Assembly: GCA_025766275.1 (NCBI GenBank)
Contig: JAFKAC010000003.1
Location: 2,046,001 to 2,110,000 of the forward strand
DNA: 64,000 nt
Direction of reading: 5' to 3'
Source of the DNA: Lactarius indigo
Lineage: Eukaryota > Basidiomycota > Agaricomycetes > Russulales > Russulaceae
Both the position numbers and the translations under genes were made by a program. The notes under the pieces are model-generated. The model did no database searches and was not told the origin of the DNA. It was given only the letters and a program-made list of their open reading frames with translations. Positions within the stretch are counted from its first letter, which is position 1. Each line of letters starts with the position of its first letter. Below are positions 1 to 11,723 of this stretch, piece by piece.

Positions 1-2557
1 CGTAAAGAAACTCACCGTCTTTGCTGAGAAACCTGCACAGCCTGGAGAAAACACGCTCAAGACGACACTAGGGGTACAGAAGGAATTGGCGTCGGCGGTC
101 AACTCATCCAACTTACAAAATTTGATCGCCAGCATTGGGCCTGTGGGTGCTGAGGAGATACTGTCCCTTGACCCCAATGACAAGCAAGAAGGTTTCAGGG
201 AGCTGGAGGCTTGGGTGGAGGGATCATTAGACATCTACCGCGTATGCCCTGCGTATCCAGTTACTTTGTGTGTGGTCTTCACAGCGTGATTTAGCCTGAA
301 TTCCGACACATTATCTTCCCAATATTCTGTCACTTTTATCTGGATCTCGTTCAATTCGGGTTTAAAGACGCTGGTGAGCATCGTACGCTGCTGGTGTGCA
401 TCGCGTCGTAACTGTTCAGGTGCTAGCTCAGGAGTTTTTCGAGACGTTTTCGCCATCACTAGAGCCCTCGCATAGCACCATTATCCATCGTCTCTCCACA
501 CTTCGCCTGCCGTCCCACATTCAGAGCGACGAGACCGCGCAACAGTTCAGGAACGAAAAGTACAATATTGGGATGACTCGCTCTGGGTTCGCGTTATTGT
601 TGGGCTGGCTTACGGAGGGCATCGGAGGTGAGGCCCCTGGTGCAGGAGATGGGTTCTTTGGTGAAAAGGGTAGGAGGGGGCGAGCGGCAGTGATGCGAAT
701 CGTCAACAATCACCTTCGGTTTGACGGTGAGTTTGGTCCGCGCGTTGATTGAAACAGCTTCTAACTCGTCGTAGTTGCCCCGACCAATGCGACCAAGCCC
801 TTTACATCTTACAAAGATAGCACTGGTCTACTATCTTCTCTCATACCTCAACCCAACGGGGTATCAACTTCTTACACAAACCCTCAAGCGTTCAATGACG
901 CAGCTGGCGAATTGAAGCTGGGGCCAGCTCCCATTTCAGACGAACTCCGTACAGAAACTGAGAAATCTCTACGAGAGCAAGCGATGATGGACAGAGATCC
1001 TCCCACTCAGTACGATAACCATCTCGTCCGTACTGGTACGACAGCAGGAATGGTATCCCCTACAACTGCAGATCTATTACCGTACCCCTCAACGTTCAAG
1101 ACAGTCGACGTTAGACGAGAGGTGGAGAAGGTGAGGGATGCCAGAAAGCGTATACGTCTTGACCCGAGCGCACATTCTTCTACCGATGGCAATACTCCTC
1201 AAGGGGTAGCAGCACGCCAACGCAGCTTACCCAGTATATGCGCGTATACTTTACACGACGTACACGAAGGGTTTGCATTTGCTCAAGTATCTTCAAATCG
1301 TCACTGATTCTTCATGTCTAGCTCTCCTTGTTGTGCTTTCTCTCAAGATACGTCTCTCATGGCCGCGGGTTTTGAAGAGAGCTACATTCGCTTATGGAAC
1401 CTGAAGGGGGAGCCACTCAACGGGTTGCAGAGCGAATTTCAGCTCAACAATATTCGGGACTGTGCGGCTGCCATCAGATTTTTACATGTCGCTCTCTGAT
1501 AATATTTATTTATAGCCTCTTCTTTAAACACTCTCCGGGAGAAAGGTGGAGCACCTACCCGCAAACTCATCGGACATAGTGGGCCAGTCTATTCTCTTAC
1601 GTTCGATCCGGTTAGCGGTTCTGCCGCACCACCCAAATATCTTCTCTCTGGCTCGGCCGATGCGACGGCAAGATTATGGTCCATGGATACCATGACAAAC
1701 GTGGTTGCGTACAGAGGACATCAGAATCCAATTTGGGATGTCGACTGGAGCCCAATGGGCATCTATTTCACAACTGCTAGCCGAGATCGTACCGCTCGGC
1801 TCTGGTCCACGGATAGGACTTCCACTCTGCGAATCTACGCGGGTCACTCAAGTGATGTCGATGTAAGCGCTCGAATGTCGCGAAAGTGTCCTTAAACTCA
1901 CAACCAAGCAGTGTGTCCGGTTCCATCCCAACTCCTTATATATAGCTACTGGTTCGAGCGACTGGAGTGCCCGCTTGTGGGACGTTCAACGGGGGACCTC
2001 TGTTCGCGTATTCATCGGCCACCAAGGCGTAATCTCCACCCTTGCTTTCAGCCCAGATGGTCGGTATTTGGCTACTGCGGGTGAGTCCATATCTGTACCG
2101 CTAGGGACTCTCACCCCACGGGTTATTGCTAGGTGAAGATCTGGCCGTAAATCTTTGGGACCTTGGATCTGGACGTCGAGTTAAAAAGATGACGGGCCAC
2201 ACAGCATCCATTTATTCCCTCGCATTCAGCGCAGAGTCTACCGTGCTTGTGAGTGGTGGGGCAGACTGGACCGTCAGGTGCTGGGACGTCAAGAGTGCGG
2301 GGGGGGCACCCGAGACAACTCGAACGAATGGCGCCGCCACAAATGGTACTGGGACACATAATTCGAAGGATCTGGGCCCAGACGTGATCGAAACGTGCGT
2401 AGTGTGCAGCTCCGGTGCATCCTCCAGCTCATGAAATTACAGAACCGACCTCCTCTCCACGTTCCCGACCAAGCGAACCCCTATCACAACTGTCCATTTC
2501 ACGCCGCGAAACTTGTGCCTTGTAGCAGGACCACACCTCTCCCTGACGCCGCGGTGA
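1..2557 (+). CDS. TAF5: TFIID subunit TAF5 (5'-truncated by the window)
   Basis: WD40 subunit of general transcription factor TFIID (and of SAGA in many fungi), acting in nuclear promoter recognition. The window begins inside the coding region. The first part carries the TAF5 N-terminal helical domain, recognisable by LEAWVEGSLDIYR at about 205-243, followed after an intron by the region around 330-750. At least six WD repeats follow from about 1320 to 2300, with blade ends such as ATARLWSMD, TARLWSTD, SARLWDVQ, AVNLWDLG and TVRCWDVK. The C-terminal blade ends with a TAF5-typical segment containing TPITTVHFTPRNLCLVAGPH, and the stop is TGA at 2555-2557. Small GT-AG introns break the frame near 240-300, 725-775, 1460-1560, 1864-1912, 2080-2132 and 2395-2441. 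WD40 order and both ends match TAF5 rather than a generic WD protein. The start codon and LisH motif lie outside the window. Confidence 0.9.
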
Positions 2558-2791
2558 TGAAGTCTTAGGGTCTTAAGGGTGTTAGCTGCCTCTTATTCAT
2601 TCCGATCGAATGTAGTTGCGAGTAGGACTGGCATGTAGTGCGCACTCACCTGACCCCTTAAACTTGAATTATTGGCACGTGTGGGTTCACGTGCCCTTTG
2701 AGTGCTTTATCCCTCGTCATTGCGCACAATTTGCGAAACACCTTCTCCCTTTCTCTCCATCGCCCGGTCTGTTGACCGCTGTAACATAGAA

Positions 2792-3663
2792 ATGGCGGCC
2801 AGCATGGACGTCGACCGAGCCCCTTCGGACCACCAAGTCACTCTGCACGAACTACCACAAGTACAGGAATCCTCGTTTGCACATACGGCACCACCGTTGT
2901 CGAACGGTACGCGTGGCTTCCCATTATCCAACCTACAGGGACTCACGCACTACTCGCGCGATCCCCTCTTCAACACTCAGGTACCGCCCAGCCTCGCGAG
3001 CCTTTCAGAGAAATCCCCGTCAAAGTGCATATTAGGAGGCCCGACAGAGACGCTTGGGTGTACGTTGGTCGCGCCACCGTCTCGTTGGACACCACAGGAC
3101 ACCCTTCCCAAGTCGGTGAGCCATCACTCTCTAACTTCTTCTCCTCTCCTCTCCTACCCACCTTTGAGAGAGATCCCTGAACAAAGTTTCCGCAGTTGTT
3201 CGCGCGGCATCAACGGACAAGATATTAACCGTCTTCAGCGAAGTAAGCTTTTTGGCCCGGTCTTTTGACCCCGCTTACTCACTGGGACAACAGAGCAGCG
3301 AACTTCAGGCCGAAAAGCGCGGCAATTTTGTCGTCGTTGGATGCCTCGATGGGTCCAAGGTGGTCTCGTGGTCATTGAATGTGAGCGTCTTGGGCCGCTG
3401 TTGTAATTGAAGTTCTGACTGAAACCCTCTTGCCTCAGGCTCTCAACTCCTCCGAAACGCTCCGACTGCTGGCCTGTATAGAGCTGACTTGCTACAGATG
3501 CAAGCAGGCAGTTGCAGACCCTCGGTTACATCACAGGTCTCGCCGCCGCATTGAACGAGTCATCAAAGACGACAGACGGAGGAGGCACAAGCGTCGCCAA
3601 GATCAGGAGACTATGATCGACCTGTTCTCCAAGCAGGATCTCAACGCACCTGAAGACACTTAG
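2792..3663 (+). CDS. Conserved hypothetical protein, five exons
   Basis: I do not recognise a named family. The best model starts at ATG 2792 (MAASMDVDRAP). Introns are about 2907-2980, 3116-3195 (acceptor tttccgcag), then from a gtaagc donor near 3242 to acaacag near 3293, and from gtgagc near 3380 to tgcctcag near 3438. The stop is TAG 3661-3663. Spliced, the middle reads through VHIRRPDRDAWVYVGRATVS, then LTVFSESSELQAEKRGNFVV and VGCLDGSKVVSWSLNALNSS. This beta-strand-rich pattern could be a small PH-like or other beta fold, which is inference only. The tail (about the last 50 residues) is very basic (RRRIERVIKDDRRRRHKRRQ), suggesting nucleic-acid binding or a nuclear signal. The gene lies 234 bp downstream of TAF5 on the same strand. 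The first intron's acceptor is the least certain choice. Confidence 0.6.
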
Positions 3664-4156
3664 TGCATTTTGGTACGGGAGATATAAGATATTGCAGAGA
3701 CAGGATTTACGGACGAAGCGGGCATTGTACATGATCTATTTTTCGTTTTGACACGAAAACCCTACCGACATCTCATCATATATCGACCAGAGCTCTCCAT
3801 TCCACTCTTCTCTTCGGCAAACGCGTAAACCCTGTCTACCAACCTCTCACACTGTATTGGCCCTTGGCTTATACCGGAATTGCTCACTCTCTCCATTCTC
3901 TTCTATATGTTGTCTATCTCGCTCTGCTTGTACACATATATATATATATCGAGCCTTTCTAACTTCGATGAGAGTGTGTTCCAGCTGAAGCTGACGCAGC
4001 GTTCAACGATCGTCAGATTTTAACAACAACAGAATAGGCGTTGGTGGACAGTAAGTCGTAAAAAAGTATAAATACATCCCGATTGCGGGTCGGAAGGAGC
4101 CTAGCTCGGTGTCCGTACGAAGAGTGTAGGAGATTGGGTATACCAGAGTTCCATTA
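3664..4156. other. Convergent 3' intergenic region with a short AT repeat
   Basis: This is the non-coding space between the ends of two convergent genes. It is AT-richer than its surroundings and contains a dinucleotide run (AT)7 at 3936-3949. No open frame, tRNA or repeat family was recognised. It probably holds the two 3' untranslated regions. Confidence 0.6.
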
Positions 4157-5729
4157 TCAAGGGGTGTGCGAAAATTGACTCGATGGCCGGACACCACTCC
4201 CGGAAGACACGTAAGGAGCTGGCGCTCGCCGGTTCTCGCTGTATTGTGGCGGCAGTTCTATGAACCCGTTATCATCGGGTAGGATTTCTTCGGCATCTGT
4301 GTGGAGAATAAACCGCGCTGGCTGATACCTCGTGGATGCTGTCATATTTGACTTTCTTGAGCTGACGGAAGGGGGAACGGGTGGTGAGGGCAGATCACTG
4401 GTCGCTTCTGGAACTGGACGGGGTATGAGACTAGCAGCCGAGTTCTCCATACGTGCCATCTCGTATGGTACGCCGTTGGCGGCAGGTGCAAGAAAGGGGT
4501 CCACCTGGTGCGCGGGTATAAGTGTCGGCGAGTCGTGATAATCACCTGCACTAGAGTTAAGACAGTGTAAAGGACATTTTTGAAAGCTTACCATCGACAT
4601 CAAAGTTGGTTCTTTGCCGACGAGACGACGATTTTTTACGATAGCGGCGGAAAAGAAACACGCCTAGCGCCGCAAGCACCCCGAGAAAGATCAAGGTCCC
4701 GGCAATTGCGGCGATTAAGGTTGTGCCGGAAATGTTATTGGAACCCGACGAAGATGATGCCTTGGTACTCGAAGCCGTTGGACGCGCGCGTGTGGTCGAA
4801 GAAGAAGAGGTCGTTTGAGTCGAAGGAGTCGATTGCTGGGTAACAGATGGCGAGTTCGCATTTAAACACGAGGTATCACTGGTGGAGCCCGCAACCTTGA
4901 TGTCCGAGGCGCCACCCGTGTGGTCCTGCGCGTCGCTCATAACGAAGACGACTGAAGTGCCAGCTGCTATGCTCGCTGGGTTCCATACATACTCGCTAGC
5001 ATTATTTGGAACATTCAACACAATTGCCGTTCCTCCGGGCACCAGTCCCTGAAACCCGAGAATTAGTCCAGACCCGTACTAGGAGTAGGAAGGAAGTTGT
5101 AAGCACATAGATTGTCACGGGCAGGACGGCGTTGGGGTATTGTGAAAATGTGTATGGCCTGGTCATCTCTTCGTGTCAACCAGACAGGTACCAGTAACTT
5201 GGGCAGACTCACCGGCATTGTTGCAAGGCGAAATCAAGGGAAAAGAAGAATTGAGGGACAGGATCAACAAGGGTACAGCTAGGGCTCTGGGGGGGTTGGG
5301 CCTGCACAGTGAGTAGCGGAGATATTCCCCCAGTGGCGAAGCCAGTGGCGTCCGACATGGTCACTAAAATTTGTTGCTCCTGCGCAAGCTGCAACACGGT
5401 GGAGTACGATCCAACGCCATTGCTGAAAGCGGACGCAGGGATGGGGAAGACTTGCTGTGTTCCCTGAGGCTGGAACCACGCGTGAACACAAGGGGGGAGA
5501 CTATAGACATAATACAACGCTTACAGGGACAATTTCCAGTACAAATGGTGGTTGACCGCCTCCAGAAGAAAACACTTGATAAAACAACGCCGTTGCAGGT
5601 GCAGAGAAACCACGTACCGGTCCAGTTGACGGCGAATGTCCCACACTGGGTGGGGGTGGTAGTTGTGAAGGTGAAAGCGCGGACACCGAGGAACGCGTTC
5701 AAAAGAAGGAATGGAATGTGCGGCCGCAT
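4157..5729 (-). CDS. Type I single-pass membrane protein with Ser/Thr-rich stalk
   Basis: The product is a predicted surface or secretory-pathway membrane protein of unknown function, of a kind common in basidiomycetes. The start ATG at 5729 gives a hydrophobic signal peptide (MRPHIPFLLLNAFLGVRAFT). After introns, the lumenal part contains two short beta-rich segments (around VFPIPASAFSNGVGSYSTVL and GLVPGGTAIVLNVPNNASEY), a Cys-containing end (SDTSCLN) and a 45-residue Ser/Thr stalk. A membrane helix (IAAIAGTLIFLGVLAALGVF) is followed by a basic stop-transfer RRYRKK. The cytosolic tail is Pro-rich with ELPPQY, a PPxY-like motif that could bind WW domains of ubiquitin ligases (inference). Introns remove roughly 5053-5098 and 5160-5212 and part of the first and last regions. 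The overall shape resembles Mid2/SKG6-type sensors, but no conserved sensor domain was recognised. Confidence 0.65.
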
Positions 5730-5978
5730 GCAATGGGACTAGAATCTGGAACCTGGAAAGTGGGAGGTGATATTAGAACGAGCGTGGGTGTCAGTACAAT
5801 GCACTGTAACTGTATCCATGGGAAACTGACGCCCACATAAACTTGGTTACAACGACTCGACCTACATCACGTGGATCACTCAAGTCGATGAGTGTCGCCT
5901 CTACAACTCGCCCGAACATGTAGACGTCAACAGGGATCATCATAGTCACGAAGGTCATATCACTGTATATGATAAACT

Positions 5979-7767
5979 CTATTTACTTTTCGCATTCATT
6001 GCTTCCTCAATCCCATTGTCCGCAACCATCCTCATGATCCTTAATTGGTCCGCCACGCCTCGGAGGGTACTTTGAACCTCGCCATTTCCTGCCAAAAAAC
6101 CAAACTCAGCATATTCTAAATCCTGTTCTTTTGCGAATTCCTTGACTAGATAGCTGGCTTCTTTGAGATTGTGCCGGGGGAGCCGAGGGAAGAGGTGATG
6201 GGTAACCTGTAAGTGAAGTCCGCCATGAAGAAATTCCACGGATGGGTGACAAATAACGTCAGTTGTCGTGCGCAGCTGGCGATGTGGGAACGACTCGGTT
6301 GGACCGAGGTCAGCGGTGGAGCGCGAATAGTGAGAAAGAACGATCTAAGTGGGTGCGATCAGAAAGGGTCATTGAGAACCAGGGACCCAACGCTACCTGC
6401 ACATGCAACGGGCTCGGAACCATGTTGCTCACAAGGAGATACATCAAACCCTTCTGCCAAGGGCCGCAACCGCGAACAACGCTCCCGTACCAGACGAAAA
6501 AGCCACAGAGAGCAAAAACCTCGAGCCACCAAGCCCAACGGCCACCGCGGGCCTTTCTAGGCTCTCTGCGGGTGATCCAGAGGTAGTGATATGAGAGACG
6601 ATAGAGGTTGAATCGTGCGAGGGACATAATGATATAGAAGAGACGGTGCTGGGCAGTGATGACGGATCGTGCAAAGCGATCAAAAGTGAGCTCGCGCTTG
6701 TAGTAGGAAGAGTAGAGAGATTTGAAAAAAGCTGGTGTTATGGCAAAGAAAGGGAGGTGTTGGATATCTGGGTCACTGGGAGGAGTGAGGACGCGAAAAC
6801 GGATTGTATGAGTACGGAGACATACTGAGACGGATGGTTCGTAACGACTTGGGAAAGCTGGTGTTAAGTAGAGAAAGATCCTTATCACGAAAAATACGTA
6901 CTGTGATGGACGTTGTGATTCTTTGCGAGACAGACAGGAGGATAAGTCGACGACTGGGAAGAGAGGGAAGAGACGTACATGAACCCACCAGCCGATGCTG
7001 ACACCGCCAATTAAGTCTGCGAGGAATATGGCTATCAGGCGGTCCTTCTGCCAATTATGGGTGAAACCGACGTGGCCGAGGTCGTGGCAAAAGAAGACGA
7101 GTTGATGCCAGAGGGCTCCCAAGGATACGGCGCTGAGGAAAAACCACTGATTCCGATACAGGAGGAACGACGATATGGCGAAGAAAACGTAACGAGCCAC
7201 CTCGGGGCCATAGCCAGATATGTAGCGAGTCTGATACAAGCCAGCGGCGACGATACGCTTGTGAAGTTGCTGATACGCGGCAGAATGCTGGGATTGACGT
7301 TTAAGAGATAGCGTGGTGGCTGGTGGCTGTATAGAAGCCAGAGAAGGCCCAGAACCGGGAGAAGCGTCAGACTTCTTGACGAGGAGAATTTGAGAGGATG
7401 GGGAGCGTGGCGTGTCCTCCGGGGAATATTCTGGCGTGGACTCATTGTGCCATTGAAGCGAACCATCTGGGGCAAGTTTCCTGAACCAACCCGTGGCTAT
7501 AGGAGGTAGAAGTGGGACCCATCCATCTTCTGAGAGTTGTACGGGGCCTTGAGAAAAGGCGAGCATCTTCTGAAGCACATGGTTCGGGTGATAAGCTTGA
7601 ACCTCGTCTGTTGCGTCGCGACCAACGAAATGAAGGATCGAGAGGTCACCACCGGGGTGAGCAGAAAGCCAACTTTGAGGGACAGCGATTAGACTTCCAT
7701 TGAGAATGAAGAGAAGTTCTCCGTTGAGGATGCGATGTGCGATTGACTCGCGGGTATGAGTAGACAT
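5979..7767 (-). CDS. Sphingolipid delta-8 desaturase with fused cytochrome b5 domain
   Basis: Front-end desaturase that introduces the delta-8 double bond into the sphingoid base of ceramides in the ER, receiving electrons through its own N-terminal cytochrome b5 domain. The cytochrome b5 motif HPGGDLSILHFVG has haem-ligand histidines at about residues 37 and 60. The three His boxes are HDLGH (with GFTHN after it), HNVHH after splicing, and QVTHH in the C-terminal part (FLHGGLHLQVTHHLFPRLPR). The second box is interrupted in the raw frame: removing a gtacgt...cgcaaag intron gives GWWVHNHNVHH, and two further introns give HHIVTNHPSHDPDIQHLPFF, exactly the family pattern. Another intron before IVLSHYSRSTADLGP restores the C-terminal frame. 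The true ATG is at 7767; the codon just upstream is TTG. Stop TAG 5979-5981. All catalytic motifs are present, so the gene looks functional. Confidence 0.92.
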
Positions 7768-7908
7768 CAAAGTGGTCGAGAGTCACGGGCACGGCCAATG
7801 CCGGATGCACGCCACAGGACTTGTCTTGGCTCAGCTCTGCTCCCCTCTTCCTGCCCGTTCCGCTCATCGTCTCTCTCTCTCACCTTCATCTTTCCCCCTC
7901 GCGTGGCC
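7768..7908. promoter_or_regulatory. Probable bidirectional promoter (desaturase / Pal1-like)
   Basis: Only 141 bp separate the divergent start codons at 7767 (minus) and 7909 (plus). The part next to 7909 is a CT-rich tract (tctctctctctcacc), a common fungal leader feature. A shared promoter is inferred from spacing alone. Confidence 0.45.
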
Positions 7909-9312
7909 ATGTCCAACCCTTTTTCAGACCCCCCTCCTCTCCCTCCGAAGCAACTTCCTCCATCTCGTCGGCAGTATCAGCAACCCTCCCACCAGACATC
8001 CAAATCGAATTCTCGCGTAGACCCTTCCCAGGCCCACCGTCCCTCCCGCCCCACCGATCCTCCTCCTCGTACCCGCCCAAGTCGTAGCCAGACAACAGGC
8101 TCATCGTATGTCATTTATATACTTTCACCTTTATCGACTCTTGATAATCCTCCGTCTTCTTCCTACCAAAAACACAGCCCGCCCGCCAACACTTCCTCTC
8201 GTTCTCAGCCTACGCCTACGAGACGCTCCCATTCTTCGGACTCTGTTCCATCAGATAAAGCGAAGCACCATCGCTCAAAGGCCAAGAAGAGTTCCATACA
8301 TGCCGATGTCATTGATCGGCTAGATTTTACTGGTGTTGGTCCGAGTACGACTTTTTCGGCTTAATCATCCATAAGCATTTCTCACCTTATCCACATCCAA
8401 GTGTTCCACCATGATGGCCCGTTCGATGCTTGCGCCCCCTCTCGTAACAAGCACCGAACCAAGGCCCCCATGTACGCATGGACTTCTATCAATGCCGAGG
8501 ACGAAGAAGTCGCTGCCCGTTACCGAGACAAAGAAGATGGGCAGAGCCCCGTTGCTCCTCCTCTTACCTATAATGCCTCGTATCCCTCAGAGCACCCCCG
8601 CTCCCCACCAGCTACCTCTAACTACTCCACTTATTATTCCGAACCCCCGAAGAAAAGAGTCGATGCCATCGCCGAGGCCTGGGGCATTCACGAGCCTGAA
8701 CCTTATGAAGAGTTCTTCGCTGGCGGTGGTGATCCTGATGTCCCTGTCACCCATGGCAACTCGACAATTAAGGAAACACGTTCCAACGGTAGGCGAACTC
8801 GCGACGACCTCGCCCCTCGTTCACGTGGTTCAAACCGCCCCAACATCCCTCCGCCACAGCCCATTTTCGTTGCTGATGGACCAGGACCAGAGCCTGAATA
8901 TTACTCCCCGCAACCCTCACCTGGTTCCGGCGGGGCTAATTTAGGTCGCAATAAATCCCTCATGCAGCGCATCCGGAAAATGCGCGATTCCCCTAACGTG
9001 CCTGTCGGGTTTGATGAGAGGGACTCGCCGACAGATGGTGCGCCCTCACCTACTTCCTCCACAGAGAGCCATCGACACCCAGCTCACCGTCATCGCGATT
9101 CGCTCTTAGGTCGTTTCACTCGCAGTGGTCGTGGGGATACCTCCCCTGTTGAGCCGTACGTCTACATCGAGGACAGAGCTAAGGAGCTTCCACCGACTCC
9201 CAGCAGCCCTGGTGTGGGTGGTTACTTTGACGGTGCCAACACTCCCGGTGGTCTTGGGCGTAAGGTCAGCCTTATGAAAAGGGTCAGAGGCGTCGTCCGT
9301 GGCGGCAAGTAA
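7909..9312 (+). CDS. Pal1-family cell morphology protein
   Basis: Homologue of fission-yeast Pal1, a cortical protein at growth sites and endocytic patches that keeps cells cylindrical. ATG at 7909 (MSNPFSDPPPLPPK), stop TAA 9310-9312. The Pal1 core is assembled across an intron at 8345-8401: upstream DVIDRLDFTGVGP joins MFHHDGPFDACAPSRNKHRT, the family signature. The rest is Pro/Ser-rich and probably disordered, with the conserved segments AIAEAWGIHEPEPYEEFF and basic C-terminal motifs NKSLMQRIRKMRDSP and RKVSLMKRVRGVV, a tandem of similar basic helices that may bind membrane or partner proteins (inference). A first intron at 8106-8177 is 72 nt long, a multiple of three, and has no stop, so it could also be retained. 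Confidence 0.88.
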
Positions 9313-9723
9313 TCATCTCACTTGATCCTTTCGGCTGGCTATGAAGTGGTTGCCCCCTCAACTGTTTGATTCCCATCTCCATTCTGCGCCTTCCTTATAG
9401 CGCCCCTCGACTTGTCGAGGCAACCAATAATTGTAGTGTCCTTTCTTTTGTGCACCTGACCATACCCGCCTTGCGGTGCCTCCACCAGTTCTTTCCCTTT
9501 CCACTTTGTCTTCGACCACCCCACATTATGTATGTGTAAGCGACTTTTTACCTTCGGGTTGTTTTATTTACCAACCCGACGTGACTTTTCTGTTTGGAAC
9601 AAGTGGGCATGTTCCCATGTACGTTTCGTGTACGTCTCAATCCAAGGCGATTAGTTTAGTTTCTTGCATCATATGTCGCCATATTATTACTGAAAATCTG
9701 TTTTGGACTCTGAACACGAGATT
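9313..9723. other. Convergent intergenic region (Pal1-like / HIS7)
   Basis: This is the space between two convergent stop codons. It is moderately T-rich and likely holds both 3' untranslated regions. I see no conserved frame, RNA gene or repeat. Confidence 0.6.
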
Positions 9724-11510
9724 CTAAGAGTGAGCTGTTCTAATGGGTACACTTCCGTTCCTCGCTTGTACGCCAGCTTTCGTGAGCGCTTCCTTGACCT
9801 CATCTATTTGTACCTCCCCCCGATGGAAAATTCCTGCTGCCAAAGCTGCCTCAACGCCAGTCTTTTTGAATACATCCACAAAGTGGGACACGTGCCCTGC
9901 GCCGCTGCTTGCTACGACGGGGATCCTCACAGTCCGACGCACAAGACTCACGAGATCCAGATCAAACCCGCGTCCGGTGCCATCGCGATCGATGCTGTTC
10001 AGCAGGATCTCCCCCGCGCCGAGTACCTCGACACCGCGCGCCAACTCGATGACGGACAAATCTCGCGCCTCCCGTCCACCCTTGACGGTACACTGGTACC
10101 ACCACGCCTTGCCCTCGTCTTCCCCGGAGCCGAGAACGAGCTCGCTCTTCCGCGGGCCATCAAAAGCGGCCACATCGCCATTGACGTACACACGTTTCGG
10201 ATCAACAGACACGACGACGGCTTGGCGACCGTACGCACGTGCGATGGTCTCGATCGCGCTACTCCCATCCGCGGCGGACGTTGCGCGTAGGCGCTCAACG
10301 GCATAGACCGCCTCGCTCCCGATGCTCACTTTGTCCGCGCCCGCACGAAAGTACGCTCCGGCGACCTCGAGCGCGGACCGCGGGGTGCCGTCTGGGTCGA
10401 CGGTGTCGCGGATGCCGCCGCCGATGGTCAGCGGGACGAAGACGGTCGCGGCCGCCGCGCGCACGACAGCCAACATCGGCTGGTCGCGCAGAGGGGAGTG
10501 TCGGAAGGACGTTATGTTGAGGAGGGCGAGCTCGTCCGCGCCCGCAGCGTAGTATCGTGCTGCGAGAGCCACGGGCTTGCCGAGGTTGCGCACTGCGCCG
10601 CCAGTGACCGCGACCGCGAGAGAGGGATCGGGAGCGGACGCATTGTTCTCTTTTTTCTCGCGCACGTCGTATTGGTCGCCTTTGGTGACGACAAGGTCGC
10701 CCTGGTCGTTCGTGCGGACGTCCATGCACGCAATGACGCGTTTAGTGAGGCCGTCATTGGGTCGTGGCGAAAAGGGGACACGCTGAGAGGGGGGTGATTG
10801 TACTCGTGGTCGTGATCGCGCGAGTCCAGGTTCGCGCAGCCAGGTATCGAGGAGCCGCAGGCCTGCATCGCCCGACTTTTCGGGGTGGAATTGACAGCCA
10901 AAGACGTTGTCCCTCTGCACCGTGGCGACGAATACCTCCCTACCGTACTGTGCGACAGAATGCGCCCACTGGGCCGCTCCCGGTTCGCGCTCCGGGTCGT
11001 AGGTCGCACAATACGAATGTACAAAGTAATAGTGAAGTGCTTCATCGAGGAGGCCTTCATCCGCTGTGCACTGTGGATCGACCAGATGAACTGAGTTCCA
11101 GCCCATGTGAGGTACAGTCTTGTCCTCGTTGGAGAACGCGTCGATCACGCTCGGTATGATCCCTAGACCTGGGGCTGAGCCCTCTGTGGACGATTCGAAA
11201 AGCACCTGCATGCCGATGCATATCCCAAAATAAGGCCGACCAGATGAGATATATCGTCGCAAGGGCTCGAGAAAACCACGCGAAGTCAGGCCATCCACGG
11301 CCGTTTGGAAAGCCCCGACACCAGGAAAGATTAAACTCTGGAGCGGGACAGATGAACAAAGTAGGAATTGTGTGCGAACTGCAAGCTCACGGTCGCATCG
11401 TCAAAGTCTGAAGGTGACTCGATCCACCGAAAGGAGCGACCCAGTCTTTCGAGAGTATTCGCGAGGCTCTGCACATTACCCGCGCCATAGTCGAGGAGAA
11501 AGAGACCCAT
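9724..11510 (-). CDS. HIS7: Imidazole glycerol phosphate synthase (HisH-HisF fusion)
   Basis: Bifunctional fifth-step enzyme of histidine synthesis. The N-terminal glutaminase makes ammonia, which the C-terminal cyclase uses to turn PRFAR into IGP and AICAR. One intron (11338-11390, 53 nt) joins SDFDDAT to SLIFPGVGAF, giving 577 residues. The class I amidotransferase triad is visible as Cys80 (FGICIGMQ), His191 and Glu193 (CQFHPEKS). The cyclase barrel starts near residue 230 with RVIACMDVRTNDQGDLVV, where the Asp of ACMDV is one catalytic acid, and includes LTIGGGIRD and SIDRDGTGRGFDLDLV with the second catalytic Asp. ATG at 11510 begins MGLFLLDYGAGN, the usual family start; the longer frame upstream opens only with TTG. 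Stop TAG 9724-9726. The gene has higher GC than its flanks but is intact. Confidence 0.96.
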
Positions 11511-11723
11511 GCGAATCGGCGTGGGAAGGTCAGACAAAGGATCAAAAATTGATCTGATCTGATTGACTAGTCCAGCGTCGTCCCCCAGTTCTGGAAATGA
11601 AACGGGTCCATCTACTTGGAAACCACACTGTAGCTCGAATACGGTACGACAAAATATTTCTACGCGTCTATGGCGACTTGGACTTTTTAAAAAATCTGGT
11701 AAATCAGGTCCAGTCCTATATAT

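Noticed and set aside
9743..11159. Several long plus-strand frames opposite HIS7
   Set aside because: They are shadows of the GC-rich HIS7 coding strand; the minus strand has full catalytic motifs, and the plus frames are Arg/Pro/Ser-rich noise.
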